The notes: generated by a model not told the origin, from the letters alone. 64,000 nt of DNA from Acidobacteriota bacterium (GCA_021846985.1 JAJZVX010000004.1:124001-188000), one strand, 5' to 3'; positions 44,860-54,393 are shown, numbered from the stretch's first letter. Translations and numbers: made by a program.

Positions 44860-45304
44860 TGCTCTTTTGTTTTGGATTGACTGGAACGGAAGGTCATCTG
44901 CGTGACAGATCAAACGGTGCAGGCTGGCGGGCAATCGGAAAGTAGCCTCATTCCCCTCGCCCCGGATCATCTCCGATACGGCCGGCTACCCCCGCTGTCA
45001 AGGCTCTCCCGCTGCGCTGCAATGAACGCGCAAACAACGCGCGCCCTTGACGGCAGCCGCATCCAGCCAAATCATCCAACTATCCGGGGCATAGGAAGGG
45101 AAGAAAATTCCGCCCGGACGAGAACAAACAGAAACGCCGTTTACACAAAATTCGGAACACTACCGTTGGCCCGGGAGCTGGGGAACGTTTCGTCTGGTCC
45201 CTGATTTTCCTGCCCGACAGGGCGGTTCCGGAAGTCAGCGGCGATGCGAGTGCATACAAGACCATCGCCGCTGCCAAAGGCGCCAAGCCGACCGCACGAG
45301 GTAG
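44860..45304. other. 445-base gap, no gene
   Basis: Lies between converging isoaspartyl peptidase and glycosyltransferase genes. Short frames on both strands have no motif. No terminator hairpin with U-tract was found. Confidence 0.4.
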
Positions 45305-46870
45305 TTAATCGGGCTTCATGGCGACGCGATAGACGGCATTTCCACCTAGCATCGAGATCAGCTTTATGTTGTCCTCGTCGTGCGCCAGACGTGCTGGCAA
45401 CCATTCCATTTGCCCGGTCCCCGCGACCAGAATAAACTCTCGGTGGCGAAAAACAAAAGTATCGAAATCTTCAACCTGCAGAGGATAGTAATGCCGGAGG
45501 GCGAGAAGGGCGAGATCTACAGAGTCCGATTTGGCCGGTGAGTAGGCAACCGCAGCAGTTGGATCCGAAACTGAATAAATCTCGTGTTTTGAATCGTTCG
45601 GCGCGTAAAACGCCATGGGCAGATAGCGTGTTCCATCTGATATGACAAGGGGCAGGCCTCCCTGGTCTGCTTCCGTCTCGATTTCCTGCGCCTCGCGGGC
45701 TGCGGAATGCCTCTTTCCCAGAAGGGAACCGTTTAAGGCTCGATGCACCACCAACACAGAGTTCAGAGCATAGGTCATGAGCACCAAAGCGAGCAGAAAC
45801 CCGCCGGCCTGCCTCGGCATCTTGCTGGTCAGATAGCCGATGGCAATCGCTGCGCCAAGAACGGCTGGCAACATATACGGAGCTGACATTCCGCCATGGC
45901 CCACTTTGGCTGCGACGGTAGCGTACTCCGGTAGCCACAGGAGCAGAAGAACCAGCACTTTTTCCTCAACCTTGAAGATGTCCTCCGCCATTTTTCGGCC
46001 GGGCGACTGTCCCGGCATTTTGGTTTTGCGGATGCTGCAATAAACAATAAGCAAGGTGAGGATGCATATCAGCGGCAATCCCCAGTTACCACTCAGTCTA
46101 AAAAGGTAATCTTGGGCCAACACCATCTGTGTAAAGCTGGGCTGTGCCCAGAAGTGATGTCCATAGTAGTCGCGCACTGCGAGGAGTAGTTTTGCATAGA
46201 AGATCAACGGCAAAGCGCCGACAACGAAAGATGCCCATGCGCCGAGTCGGAATCGACGGTGAAATGCCCACACTGACGCCTCGGCTCCTAGAAATGCTGG
46301 CCAAACCAGAACCGCATAATAATGAAGAGACAATGCGCCGCCCAGGCTCAATGCCGTCAGAACTGCATACAGTCTTGAATCTTCGATGCGTTGCCATGCG
46401 AGTACCGCGCAGGCAACACACCCAATCATCAAACTGCGTGGACGCGCTTCGCATGCCTGTGCCGCCAGGGGAGTGCACAGGATAAAAGCCGCGCCGGCAA
46501 GCGCCGCCAGCCGGCCCGCCTTTCTGGTAAGGGTTAGATAAATACAAGTTATAGTGCCTAACATCCCAATGAGCGCTGGAAGCCGGTAACCAACGTAATC
46601 ATCTGGAATAAGATGCCGAGCTAGGCGAGTAATGAAATAGAAAAACGGTGGATTGGTATCAGCGGCATGTTGCAGCGCGTTCCATATCTCCCTCGAGTTA
46701 GGCAGCCGACAGAGGACTACCGTGATGACCTCATCGAACCAGAAGGGCTGGTTAATGTCGTGGAGCACTGTGCAGAGGGCAGCTGCCAACAAAATCAGCA
46801 CAAGGCCTACTGCGCCCCAATCGATACTGCTCTTCTTGCCGCCTAAGATGCGGCCATCGTCTTGATTCAT
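45305..46870 (-). CDS. Polytopic glycosyltransferase (GT39/ArnT-like)
   Basis: A 521-residue membrane protein with about 11 hydrophobic segments, the first at about 21-37. FWFDEVITV (44-52) is the PMT/ArnT/GT-C signature, with the catalytic Asp/Glu in the first extracytoplasmic loop. The C-terminal about 140 residues form a soluble domain (LVISDGTRYLPMAFY). GT-C enzymes move sugars from polyprenyl-phosphate carriers to lipid or protein in the periplasm. It is the last gene of a minus-strand operon GT2-methyltransferase-GT39, and 15 bases separate it from the methyltransferase stop. A lipid-linked sugar supplied by the GT2 protein is a reasonable inference. Confidence 0.82.
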   Translation of the reverse strand: MNQDDGRILGGKKSSIDWGAVGLVLILLAAALCTVLHDINQPFWFDEVITVVLCRLPNSREIWNALQHAADTNPPFFYFITRLARHLIPDDYVGYRLPALIGMLGTITCIYLTLTRKAGRLAALAGAAFILCTPLAAQACEARPRSLMIGCVACAVLAWQRIEDSRLYAVLTALSLGGALSLHYYAVLVWPAFLGAEASVWAFHRRFRLGAWASFVVGALPLIFYAKLLLAVRDYYGHHFWAQPSFTQMVLAQDYLFRLSGNWGLPLICILTLLIVYCSIRKTKMPGQSPGRKMAEDIFKVEEKVLVLLLLWLPEYATVAAKVGHGGMSAPYMLPAVLGAAIAIGYLTSKMPRQAGGFLLALVLMTYALNSVLVVHRALNGSLLGKRHSAAREAQEIETEADQGGLPLVISDGTRYLPMAFYAPNDSKHEIYSVSDPTAAVAYSPAKSDSVDLALLALRHYYPLQVEDFDTFVFRHREFILVAGTGQMEWLPARLAHDEDNIKLISMLGGNAVYRVAMKPD

Positions 46871-46885
46871 TGCCTGTCACCCGCA

Positions 46886-47590
46886 CTACTTGTGCCAGAT
46901 CGCGAAGATGGACTTCCCCAGCGAGTCAAAGAATATCCGGTCGGCGATTCGAGAGATGGGAATAAGATATTGATCCCAAATCCGAAGTTGTGCTTTGGTT
47001 GGCATCGATTGCCTGAGGAGCATGCGGTTTGCGCTCGACAACAGAAGGCCAGCGGAATCGAGGTAAGCCATTTGTTCGAGGCTCAGTTCTGGGGGCGAAA
47101 TCTGCCGAAGCATGGGGCGATTGTACCTGCGGAAGTGTCCTATGGCGGCATCGAAAGGAGTGAATAGCCACCGGTGGGCCGGTGAAAGAACGATGAGCCG
47201 CCCGTCGCTGCGAAGACGGGAGGCAGCGTTCCGCAACTCTTCTCGATCGTCTTCGATATGTTCCAGAACATCGATGTAAAGAATGGTGTCGAACAAGCTG
47301 TCCGGATCGAGATTCTGGATCGTCCCCGTTACAACTTCGTAATTCTCCCGTTCCGGAGCGCGCCGCATGTTGCCGTATAGATAGCCAGAAAGTTTCGCAT
47401 CCGGTTCAAGGCAGACCCAACGCCGGCAGTTGCCCGGGTCGAGATACCGAGTGTTCGATCCAATTCCCGCGCCAACCTCAAGAACATCGCCTCGCACATA
47501 TGGCCGCATCCGCCTTGACCAATAAGTCTTCCAGTTGTCAACCGCCGCGAACAGATCCAGTTCGGAGCCGGGGTAGGTGAAATCAGTCAA
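46886..47590 (-). CDS. SAM-dependent methyltransferase (class I)
   Basis: A 234-residue methyltransferase. Motif I is DVLEVGAGIGSNTRYL near residue 34; the acidic motif II is WVCLEPDAKL, and DTILYIDVLEHIEDD is the motif III/IV region with LIVLSPAHRWL later. No membrane segment. Its start overlaps the preceding glycosyltransferase by 8 bases, so translation is coupled. A target in sugar or polyprenyl-linked glycan synthesis is inferred from the operon. Confidence 0.88.
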   Translation of the reverse strand: MTDFTYPGSELDLFAAVDNWKTYWSRRMRPYVRGDVLEVGAGIGSNTRYLDPGNCRRWVCLEPDAKLSGYLYGNMRRAPERENYEVVTGTIQNLDPDSLFDTILYIDVLEHIEDDREELRNAASRLRSDGRLIVLSPAHRWLFTPFDAAIGHFRRYNRPMLRQISPPELSLEQMAYLDSAGLLLSSANRMLLRQSMPTKAQLRIWDQYLIPISRIADRIFFDSLGKSIFAIWHK

Positions 47591-48617
47591 CTGGATATAC
47601 CTCCGCGCTTTCCTTGATAAAAAGCTGCGCGTCGCGAAGCGGGACGAAGTTCAGCATAACTCGATTGGATAAAGTAGTGAACGTGAAGCTGGCGGCGATT
47701 GTGAATAGCTGCATAAGAATAATCAGGAGAAATCCTGCGGTATAAGTTGCCCATCCGGGTACGGCTTTGCTGGTGAAGAGCCTGATTCCGACCACGGCCA
47801 CGATGCCCGACACCGCAATCGCCGAGCCTGCTCCGCACGCCATCAGGATGCGCACGCCTACAACGTCTCCGAAAACAGAGATGGCACTCATCCCGTGCGC
47901 CACCAAAGAGACGTAATTCATCTTCGATTTGCCCGCAATCCGGTGTCCGCGCGGAATCGGCGTGGTGGTGAGCGGCAGGCCGGAGCGGAAGACCGCGGCG
48001 GCATAATGATTCCATAGCTCGGACATAACACTAAGGCTCTCGATATAGGAAAACGGGACAATGCTAAAGTTCCCCACGCGCACGCGGATGCCAGTCAGCA
48101 TGTAGTGTAAGGCTTTGTAAAACAGATACCCCATGCGGAAAAGGAAAGATTCCGTGCGTCGGCTGCGCTCGGCAAAGACCGCTCTGACCTGGCCGTGATT
48201 ATCTAAAAAGGCACGAAGTAACTGCAGAACGCCCTCCGGGGTGTCCTCTCCATCCGCATCCATGATAAGGACGGCGTCACCCTTCATGGTTTCCACGGTA
48301 TGAACAATGCCCAATGCGATGGCACGCTGATGTCCGACATTGCGCCGCAGACGCAGCAACCGGATACTCTCTACAGCCGAGTAGCCGACATGAAAATCGG
48401 CAGGGTTACAGGCTTCTTTCGAGCCGTCATCAACTAACAATACATCGACCGCACAGGGATAGCCGATTAACGTTTGGTCAATTCTCCGCACAAGTTCCGC
48501 CGCCGATGCCCAGTCGTCTTTAAGCGGCATCAGAATAACTGCACGAAATGTGGAAGTACTCTCGCTGCGAGAGTCCATATGCGGATTCATTAAACAGAAC
48601 GGGTCCGGGGATGTCAA
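47583..48617 (-). CDS. GT2 glycosyltransferase with C-terminal membrane helices (polyprenyl-phosphate sugar synthase-like)
   Basis: A 344-residue GT-A enzyme. The N-terminal catalytic domain has VILMPLKDD, DVLLVDDGS (nucleotide binding) and LIMDADGEDTPEG (metal-binding DxD), then a helical segment. Two hydrophobic helices (about 240-265 and 275-300) anchor the C-terminus. This is the plan of dolichyl/undecaprenyl-phosphate glucose or mannose synthases, which feed GT-C enzymes such as the GT39 protein in the same operon. ATG alternatives are 48590 and 48578. Confidence 0.85.
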   Translation of the reverse strand: MTSPDPFCLMNPHMDSRSESTSTFRAVILMPLKDDWASAAELVRRIDQTLIGYPCAVDVLLVDDGSKEACNPADFHVGYSAVESIRLLRLRRNVGHQRAIALGIVHTVETMKGDAVLIMDADGEDTPEGVLQLLRAFLDNHGQVRAVFAERSRRTESFLFRMGYLFYKALHYMLTGIRVRVGNFSIVPFSYIESLSVMSELWNHYAAAVFRSGLPLTTTPIPRGHRIAGKSKMNYVSLVAHGMSAISVFGDVVGVRILMACGAGSAIAVSGIVAVVGIRLFTSKAVPGWATYTAGFLLIILMQLFTIAASFTFTTLSNRVMLNFVPLRDAQLFIKESAEVYPVD

Positions 48618-48919
48618 GCGTGCGCTTGTGTATTGTCTTGTTTCCTAGCAGTGTGGCAGGTAGCCTTCAGGTCAAAGGTCAAAAATGAGCCAGATCGCAA
48701 GATATCACGCTGCGCACCGTGTGTGATAGCTCACACTCCATGTCAGATGGCAACAAACACGCGCAGCGTCTCGTGAAGGGGAATTTTCCGCAAGGGGGAG
48801 GATCGGGCGGCGGAGCTTATGCACAAAGGAACCCTCGCACTCCCACCGGCTGCGGACGCCGGCTCTCTGCATCCGCCGTTGCGCCTGCTCTTCCGTTAAC
48901 CGGCCACCCGCCAACCCCG
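48618..48919. other. 302-base region upstream of the GT2 operon
   Basis: No gene. Contains the CRP/FNR-like dyad at 48721-48736 and a perfect tandem 7-mer, AGGTCAA at 48669-48675 and 48676-48682, which read on the minus strand gives two TTGACC boxes (possible -35) but no clear -10 at the right distance. Confidence 0.5.
48721..48736. promoter_or_regulatory. CRP/FNR-type dyad upstream of the GT2 operon
   Basis: GTGTGA-TAGC-TCACAC is a perfect inverted repeat of 6-bp arms with a 4-base spacer. The half-site TGTGA is that of CRP-family factors, but the usual CRP spacer is 6; a 4-base spacer is as in FNR-like regulators. It lies about 105-145 bases upstream of the GT2 start (minus strand). Confidence 0.4.
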
Positions 48920-49954
48920 CTACTTCACCCCCCGCCAGTCCAGCACCACCTTCCCCGCATTCCCCGACAGCATCGCCCGAAACCCCTCCTCAAACTCGTC
49001 GTACTTCAACCGGTGCGTAATCACCGGCGAGATATCCAGCCCCGCCTCCAGCATCACGCTCATCTTGTACCACGTCTCGTACATCTCCCGCCCATAGATG
49101 CCACTGATCGTCAGCATGTCGAAGATCACCGGCCGCCAGTCCATCTCCGATTCCTTCCCCGGAATCCCCAGCATCGCAATCTTCGCCCCATGGCTCATGT
49201 TCGCAATCATCTCTTTCAGCGCCGAGGGGTTCCCTGACATCTCCAGACCCACGTCGAACCCTTCCGCCATCCCCAGTTGCTTCTGCACCTCGCCCAGCGG
49301 CGTCTCATGGGTGTTCACCGCCAGCGTCGCGCCCATCTTCCGCGCCAGTTCCAGCCGGTAGGGATTCACATCGGTGATCACCACGTGCCGCGCCCCCGCC
49401 TTCTTCACCACCGGAATCGCCATCACCCCAATCGGCCCCGCGCCCGTAATCAGTACATCCTCGCCCAACACCGGAAACTTGAGCGCCGTGTGCACCGCAT
49501 TCCCAAACGGATCGAAGATCGCCGCTACCTCCAGGTCCACACCCGCGTGGTGCCGCCAGATGTTCGTCATCGGCAGCGAAATCAGCTCCGCGAACGCTCC
49601 CGGCCGGTTCACCCCCACCCCGTGCGTCAAGGCGCACAAGTGCCGGCGCCCGGCCAGGCAATTCCGGCACCGCCCGCACGTCACGTGTCCCTCGCCGCTC
49701 ACCACGTCGCCAGGAAAAAAGTCGTTCACATTCGACCCCACCGCCACAATCTCGCCCACAAACTCGTGCCCCACCGTCATCGGCACCGGAATCGTCTTCT
49801 GCGCCCACTCGTCCCACTTGTAAATATGCACGTCCGTCCCACAAATGCCCGTATACAGCACGCGGATCAGCACATCGTTGATCCCCATCGCCGGTTCCGG
49901 CACATCTTCCAGCCAAAGTCCCGCTTCCGCGCGCGATTTCACAAGAGCTTTCAT
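48920..49954 (-). CDS. tdh: L-threonine 3-dehydrogenase
   Basis: Zinc-dependent medium-chain dehydrogenase oxidising L-threonine to 2-amino-3-ketobutyrate. The 344-residue protein has the catalytic-zinc Cys in [15 protein letters not shown] (the Tdh signature), VGHEFVGEI, four-Cys structural-zinc loop [15 protein letters not shown] and the Rossmann motif [11 protein letters not shown]. The C-terminus [13 protein letters not shown] is also family-typical. GAGGAG precedes the ATG by about 8 bases. A kbl gene is not adjacent. Divergent from maf, 86 bases away. Confidence 0.95.
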   Translation of the reverse strand: MKALVKSRAEAGLWLEDVPEPAMGINDVLIRVLYTGICGTDVHIYKWDEWAQKTIPVPMTVGHEFVGEIVAVGSNVNDFFPGDVVSGEGHVTCGRCRNCLAGRRHLCALTHGVGVNRPGAFAELISLPMTNIWRHHAGVDLEVAAIFDPFGNAVHTALKFPVLGEDVLITGAGPIGVMAIPVVKKAGARHVVITDVNPYRLELARKMGATLAVNTHETPLGEVQKQLGMAEGFDVGLEMSGNPSALKEMIANMSHGAKIAMLGIPGKESEMDWRPVIFDMLTISGIYGREMYETWYKMSVMLEAGLDISPVITHRLKYDEFEEGFRAMLSGNAGKVVLDWRGVK

Positions 49955-50028
49955 CGTGGCATCTCCTCACTCCGGCCACCGGCCGGCTCACTCCCGAGTG
50001 TACTAACTCCCCGCCCCACCTCATCCGC

Positions 50029-50034
50029 GATAAT
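50029..50034 (+). promoter_or_regulatory. -10-like GATAAT directly before maf
   Basis: GATAAT is one base off TATAAT and ends 6 bases before the GTG at 50041, with no ribosome binding site in between; leaderless transcription is possible. No -35 is evident. Confidence 0.4.
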
Positions 50035-50040
50035 CGAACT

Positions 50041-50697
50041 GTGACCCTCGTCCTCGCCTCCGCCTCTCCCCGCCGCAGCCAGATCCTCGCTCAGGCTGGC
50101 TTTCAATTCACCGTCCATCCCGCCCACATCCCCGAAGACCCTTACCCCAGCGAAGACCCCGCAGACTATGTCACCCGCCTCGCCCTCCAAAAGGCCCAGG
50201 CCGTCTTTGCAAAAATCTCATCCCAAACCAGCTCCGGCGCTCCGGATCCCTCGCTTTTGGGAATCCGGGATACCACGGCCCTCGGCAACTCCGGCCTGAC
50301 CGTCTTGGGCGCCGACACCACCGTCACCCTCGACGGCCACATCCTCGGCAAGCCCGTAGACCCCGATGACGCTGCCCGCATGCTGCGCCTCCTCTCCGGC
50401 CGCGTCCACAAAGTCCTCACCGGCGTCGCTCTCGTCACTCCGCACGCCACCCGCACCGCCTACGAGGCCACCGCCGTCCACTTCCTCCCCCTCTCTGACG
50501 CCCGCATCTCCGCTTACATTGCCTCCGAAGAGCCTATGGACAAAGCCGGCGCCTACGCCATCCAGGGCCGCGCGGCCCGCTGGATTCCCCGCATCGAGGG
50601 CTGTTACTTCAACGTCGTCGGCCTCCCCATAGCCCTCGTCGCCTCCCTCCTCGCCGCCGTCCCTTCCGTTTCCGGCGCTTCGCTCGAAAGCGTCTGA
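50041..50697 (+). CDS. maf: Maf-like nucleotide pyrophosphatase
   Basis: A 218-residue Maf/Ham1-fold house-cleaning enzyme that hydrolyses nonstandard NTPs (dTTP/UTP class by motif). LVLASASPRRSQIL is the substrate-binding start; VLGADTTVTLDG contains the catalytic Asp; GKPVDPDDA, then SGRVHKVLTGVAL and YAIQGRAARWIPRIEG follow. GTG start is fixed by the conserved N-terminus. It is longer than usual (about 195) because of an extra stretch around SGAPDPSLLGIRDTTALG (about residues 64-82) just before the catalytic motif, possibly an insertion. Confidence 0.93.
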   Translation: MTLVLASASPRRSQILAQAGFQFTVHPAHIPEDPYPSEDPADYVTRLALQKAQAVFAKISSQTSSGAPDPSLLGIRDTTALGNSGLTVLGADTTVTLDGHILGKPVDPDDAARMLRLLSGRVHKVLTGVALVTPHATRTAYEATAVHFLPLSDARISAYIASEEPMDKAGAYAIQGRAARWIPRIEGCYFNVVGLPIALVASLLAAVPSVSGASLESV

Positions 50698-50829
50698 ACC
50701 TCGCCCCCTCTCAGTCTTCACGCCATCCACAGGGACTGCCTAACTCGCCGAAACTGACTTTGCGCCCCTCTTTCCCCCATCCTCCCTCTTCCTCCCCGCT
50801 CGCACCACAACCCGCACGCTCTCTCCGCA

Positions 50830-52263
50830 TCAATTCCCAAACTGCGCCAGTTGCTCCTCCGTCGGTTTCGGCGTCAGCAGGCTCACCACCACCAGCGCCG
50901 CCACCGACACCATCAGCGCCGGAAAAATCGCGTCCCGCTCCGCCAGAATCCGCGGCAATTGTTCCCTCACCCCCGGCACATCCCACAGCAGCGTCACCAC
51001 CGTCCCGCTGCCGATCGCCGCCACCGCCCCCCACGCCGTCACCCGCTTCGAGAAAAACGCCGCCAGCACCACCGGCGTCAGCGCCGCCGAGTAGATCGTG
51101 TACGCCCACAGCATCTTCTCCAGAATGCTCGGCGCATACACCGCCTGGTACAACGCCCAGCACCCTAGAAGCACCACCGCCAGCCGCGAAATAATCAGCA
51201 CCCGCTTGTTGGAAGCCTGAGGCGCGATGTACCGCACAAACACGTCGTTGATCAGATTCGTCGCCGGTGAAAACAGATAGTTTGAGGCTGTCGAAATCAC
51301 CTTGGCAAACACTGCCCCCAGCAGCAGCGCTCCCATCAGCGCCGGCAGTCCGTGCCGCGCCGTGTAAGGAATAATCTCGTACGGCGCCCGCGCCACCTCG
51401 CCCGTCCGGTAGAGCGCCGATCCGAAGACCGCAATCGCCACAATCAGCGTCTCCAGCACCACCGTGCCCACAATCCATCCCACCACTGAAACGCGCGCGT
51501 CCCTTTCCGACTTCGCCGAAAAAAACTTCTGATACATCACCTGGTTGCCCAGCATCAGCAGCAACACCGGCGCCAGAAACTCCATCGCCCGCATCGCCGT
51601 CAGGTTGCCCAGCACCTCAAAGTGCGTCGGCGGCAGCGCCGCGTGCAGCCCCGCCCAGCCCCCGGCCTTCACAAACAGCATGGGCGCGGCCGCCAGGCAG
51701 ATCACCGTCACCAGCGACCCGATGGCCACGTCCATATACGCCACCGACGACATCCCCGCCATCGCCGTCGTCACAATCACAAACGCGGCAATCATGTAGG
51801 TGCCCAGCTCCGGCGTCACCGCCTCCGGAAAAATCAGGTGCAGCACGTTCCCGCCGCCCTTGAACTGATAGCTCGTGATCCCCACATACGCACACAGAAT
51901 CGCAATCGTCCCTAGCACCCGCGCCGTCTGGTTATAGCGCGACTCCAGCAGGTCCGGCAGCGTAAACTGCGCGAACTTCCGCGCCCGCGGCGCAATAAAG
52001 TAGATCAGCAACAGACCCAGCCATCCTCCCGCCGGCTGCCACAGCGCCGCAAACCCGTTCCGGTACGCGTTCTCCGCCCCGGCAAACAGCGACCCTGCCC
52101 CAATCCACGATGTCAGCAGCGTCAACACCAGCACCGCCGTCGGCAATGACCGCCCCGCCACCAGATAGTCCGCCTTGGTCTTCACCCGCGAGGTCCGGTC
52201 CACTGCCACTGCCAGCAGCAAAACCACAATCACCGCCAGCACAATTACATAAAGTTCTGACAT
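50830..52263 (-). CDS. Sodium:solute symporter family transporter
   Basis: A 477-residue polytopic protein with about 13 hydrophobic segments, typical of SSF transporters that move sugars, amino acids, nucleosides or anions with sodium. Recognisable are DYLVAGRSLPTAVLVLT, LTSWIGAGSLFAGAENAY (sodium/substrate region), LPDLLESRYN and ISTASNYLFSPATN (near the SSF signature). GAGAGGGAAG precedes the ATG. It is divergent from the secreted-protein gene, with 180 bases between them. Substrate cannot be told from sequence. Confidence 0.92.
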   Translation of the reverse strand: MSELYVIVLAVIVVLLLAVAVDRTSRVKTKADYLVAGRSLPTAVLVLTLLTSWIGAGSLFAGAENAYRNGFAALWQPAGGWLGLLLIYFIAPRARKFAQFTLPDLLESRYNQTARVLGTIAILCAYVGITSYQFKGGGNVLHLIFPEAVTPELGTYMIAAFVIVTTAMAGMSSVAYMDVAIGSLVTVICLAAAPMLFVKAGGWAGLHAALPPTHFEVLGNLTAMRAMEFLAPVLLLMLGNQVMYQKFFSAKSERDARVSVVGWIVGTVVLETLIVAIAVFGSALYRTGEVARAPYEIIPYTARHGLPALMGALLLGAVFAKVISTASNYLFSPATNLINDVFVRYIAPQASNKRVLIISRLAVVLLGCWALYQAVYAPSILEKMLWAYTIYSAALTPVVLAAFFSKRVTAWGAVAAIGSGTVVTLLWDVPGVREQLPRILAERDAIFPALMVSVAALVVVSLLTPKPTEEQLAQFGN

Positions 52264-52356
52264 GCGCCCGCTTCCCTCTCCATTTGGCTCTCCCGAGTGT
52301 ACCGGATCGCCTCCTCCACGGGCTCGTTTCGCAGCGTTCCACGCGGCCGGAAGGCG

Positions 52357-52362
52357 TATACT
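52357..52362 (+). promoter_or_regulatory. Candidate -10 box for the secreted-protein gene
   Basis: TATACT about 80 bases before the GTG at 52444, in the divergent region. No -35 match at 17 bases. Confidence 0.3.
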
Positions 52363-52443
52363 TGCCCCGCGCGCGTGAACCTGAATCCCTGAGGAGCCCT
52401 GCTCGCAGCCAAACCGCGCGGCGGCGTCAAGGAGAAATCAAAA

Positions 52444-54393
52444 GTGGCTCATCGCATTCGCTTGCTCTTGCCGGTTCTGGTTGCCTTGTCTGGTCTGCAA
52501 CTCGCAGCCGCACCGCCCCCGGCCCGCAACCGCTTTCACGTCGCCGTCTACATCCCCGTGGGCGTCGTCGAACAGATGAAGGACCCCGCCTGGCTCCACA
52601 AGTCCTGGAAAGAAATCTCCAGCCAGGTCCACGTCGATAAGGTCTACATCGAGACCTACCGCAGCGGACTTGTCGCCGACGATGCCCTCCTCGATTCCGT
52701 CCAGCAGTTCTTTGTTGACCATGGCGTCCAGGTCGCCGGCGGCATTGCTTATGTCGGCGGCGGCGACAACGCGGGCCGTGTCGGCAACTTCAAGGTCACC
52801 CAGAAGGTCGAGCCCGGACAGTTCATCTCCCTGTGCTACACCGACCCCGCCCAGCGTGAATTCGTCCAGCACATTGCCCAGCTCACCGCCCGCCGCTTCG
52901 ACGAGATCATCCTCGACGACTTCTTCTTCTACAACACCAAAACCGCCTCCGATATCGCCGCCAAGGGGGACGGCAGTTGGACCGATTTCCGCCTGCGCAC
53001 CATGGACGATGTCGCCCGCAACCTCGTTGTCGCCGCCGCGCGGCATGTCAACCCCAAGGTCAAGGTCATCATCAAATTCCCCAACTGGTACGAGCACTTC
53101 CAGGCCAACGGTTACGACCTCGATCAGGAGCCGAAGATCTTCGACGGAATCTACACCGGCACGGAAACCCGCGATCCCGTCTTCAACGATCAACACCTCC
53201 AGCAATACGAAAGCTACGAAATCGTCCGCTACTTCAACAACGTCGCCCCCGGACGCAATGGCGGCGGCTGGGTCGATACCTACGGCACTCTCTACCTCGA
53301 CCGCTATGCCGAGCAGCTATGGGACACCCTGCTGGCCAAAACCCCGCAGATCATGCTCTTCCAATACAGCGATCTGCTCCGCGCCGCCCAGGTGGGCAAT
53401 CGCTCGGCCTGGGACAAACTCGACACCACCTTCAACATGGAGGATCTCGATAAATGGAGCGCCCGCGGTGGCGCCGCCGGCCCGCCCACCTACGCGGCCG
53501 CCGCAGGTTATGCGCTCTCCGAGATCAATGCCATCGTTGGCCAGCTCGGCAACCCCGTCGCCATCGCCAACTACAGGCCCAACCAATCCATCGGTGAGGA
53601 CTTCCTGCCTAACTACCTGGGCATGATCGGCATCCCCATCGAGATGTACCCCGACTTCCCCACCCAGGCCAAAACCATCCTGCTCACCGAAGATGCCAAA
53701 TTCGACCCGCGGATCGTCAGCAAGATCAAAACGCATCTCCTGCAGGGCGGAACGGTCATCATTACCAGCGGGCTCCTCAAGGCTCTCCAGGGCGATGGAC
53801 CCAACCGAATCGGGCAAATCGCCGAGATCGCCATCACCGGCAACCAGCTCAGCGCCGACCACTACCAGGGATTCTTCGGCATGCCCGGCGGCGCGCTGCC
53901 TCACAACATCCTCGTGCCGCAAATCTCCTTCATGACCAACGACGCATGGCCCGAGGTTCGCCTCACCGCCAACGGCAACGGCGCCCCGCTCCTCCTGGAG
54001 GATCACTACGCCAACGGCCTGCTCTACGTCCTCGACATTCCCGACAATCCCTTCGATCTCTATGCCCTGCCGCAGCCGGTGCTCACCTCGCTCCGCCGCT
54101 TCCTGCTGCGCGGCTTCCCGGTGCAGTTCGATGCGCCCAGCCAAATCGCCCTCTTCACCTACGACAACAACACCTTCGTCGCCGAGTCTTTCCTCGACCA
54201 TCCCGCGGCGGTCACGGTTTCCCTGGCAGGCACGGGCCGCCATCTCCGCAATCTCCTCACGGGACAAGTGCTCGCTGGCCAGGCGCCACCCCCCATCAAA
54301 ACGCCGTTCGGACGGCCTCTGCCGCCTCCGCCTGCCACGGAATTTCACATCGCCGTGCAGCCGCACAGCTTCGCAGCCTTCGCCGAGCAGTAA
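52444..54393 (+). CDS. Large secreted protein, GH42-like architecture, unknown function
   Basis: A 649-residue exported protein. GTG start with AAGGAG 9 bases upstream; a signal peptide (residues 1-24, LSGLQLAAA). The first half looks like a TIM barrel, with FHVAVYIPVGVVEQM near the start and EIILDDFFFYNTK, a candidate acid, near 155; VIIKFPNWYEHF and IFDGIYTGTETRD follow. From about 380 a flavodoxin/GATase-like domain (YLGMIGIPIEMYPDFP, GGTVIITSGLL) is followed by a C-terminal beta-sandwich. This order resembles GH42/beta-galactosidase-type enzymes, but no known family is recognised. A sugar-active role is inferred from fold and from its polysaccharide neighbours. Confidence 0.6.
   Translation: MAHRIRLLLPVLVALSGLQLAAAPPPARNRFHVAVYIPVGVVEQMKDPAWLHKSWKEISSQVHVDKVYIETYRSGLVADDALLDSVQQFFVDHGVQVAGGIAYVGGGDNAGRVGNFKVTQKVEPGQFISLCYTDPAQREFVQHIAQLTARRFDEIILDDFFFYNTKTASDIAAKGDGSWTDFRLRTMDDVARNLVVAAARHVNPKVKVIIKFPNWYEHFQANGYDLDQEPKIFDGIYTGTETRDPVFNDQHLQQYESYEIVRYFNNVAPGRNGGGWVDTYGTLYLDRYAEQLWDTLLAKTPQIMLFQYSDLLRAAQVGNRSAWDKLDTTFNMEDLDKWSARGGAAGPPTYAAAAGYALSEINAIVGQLGNPVAIANYRPNQSIGEDFLPNYLGMIGIPIEMYPDFPTQAKTILLTEDAKFDPRIVSKIKTHLLQGGTVIITSGLLKALQGDGPNRIGQIAEIAITGNQLSADHYQGFFGMPGGALPHNILVPQISFMTNDAWPEVRLTANGNGAPLLLEDHYANGLLYVLDIPDNPFDLYALPQPVLTSLRRFLLRGFPVQFDAPSQIALFTYDNNTFVAESFLDHPAAVTVSLAGTGRHLRNLLTGQVLAGQAPPPIKTPFGRPLPPPPATEFHIAVQPHSFAAFAEQ

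Noticed and set aside
44902-45204. 100-codon plus-strand frame in the gap
   Set aside because: No motif, no ribosome binding site and no coding-like composition.
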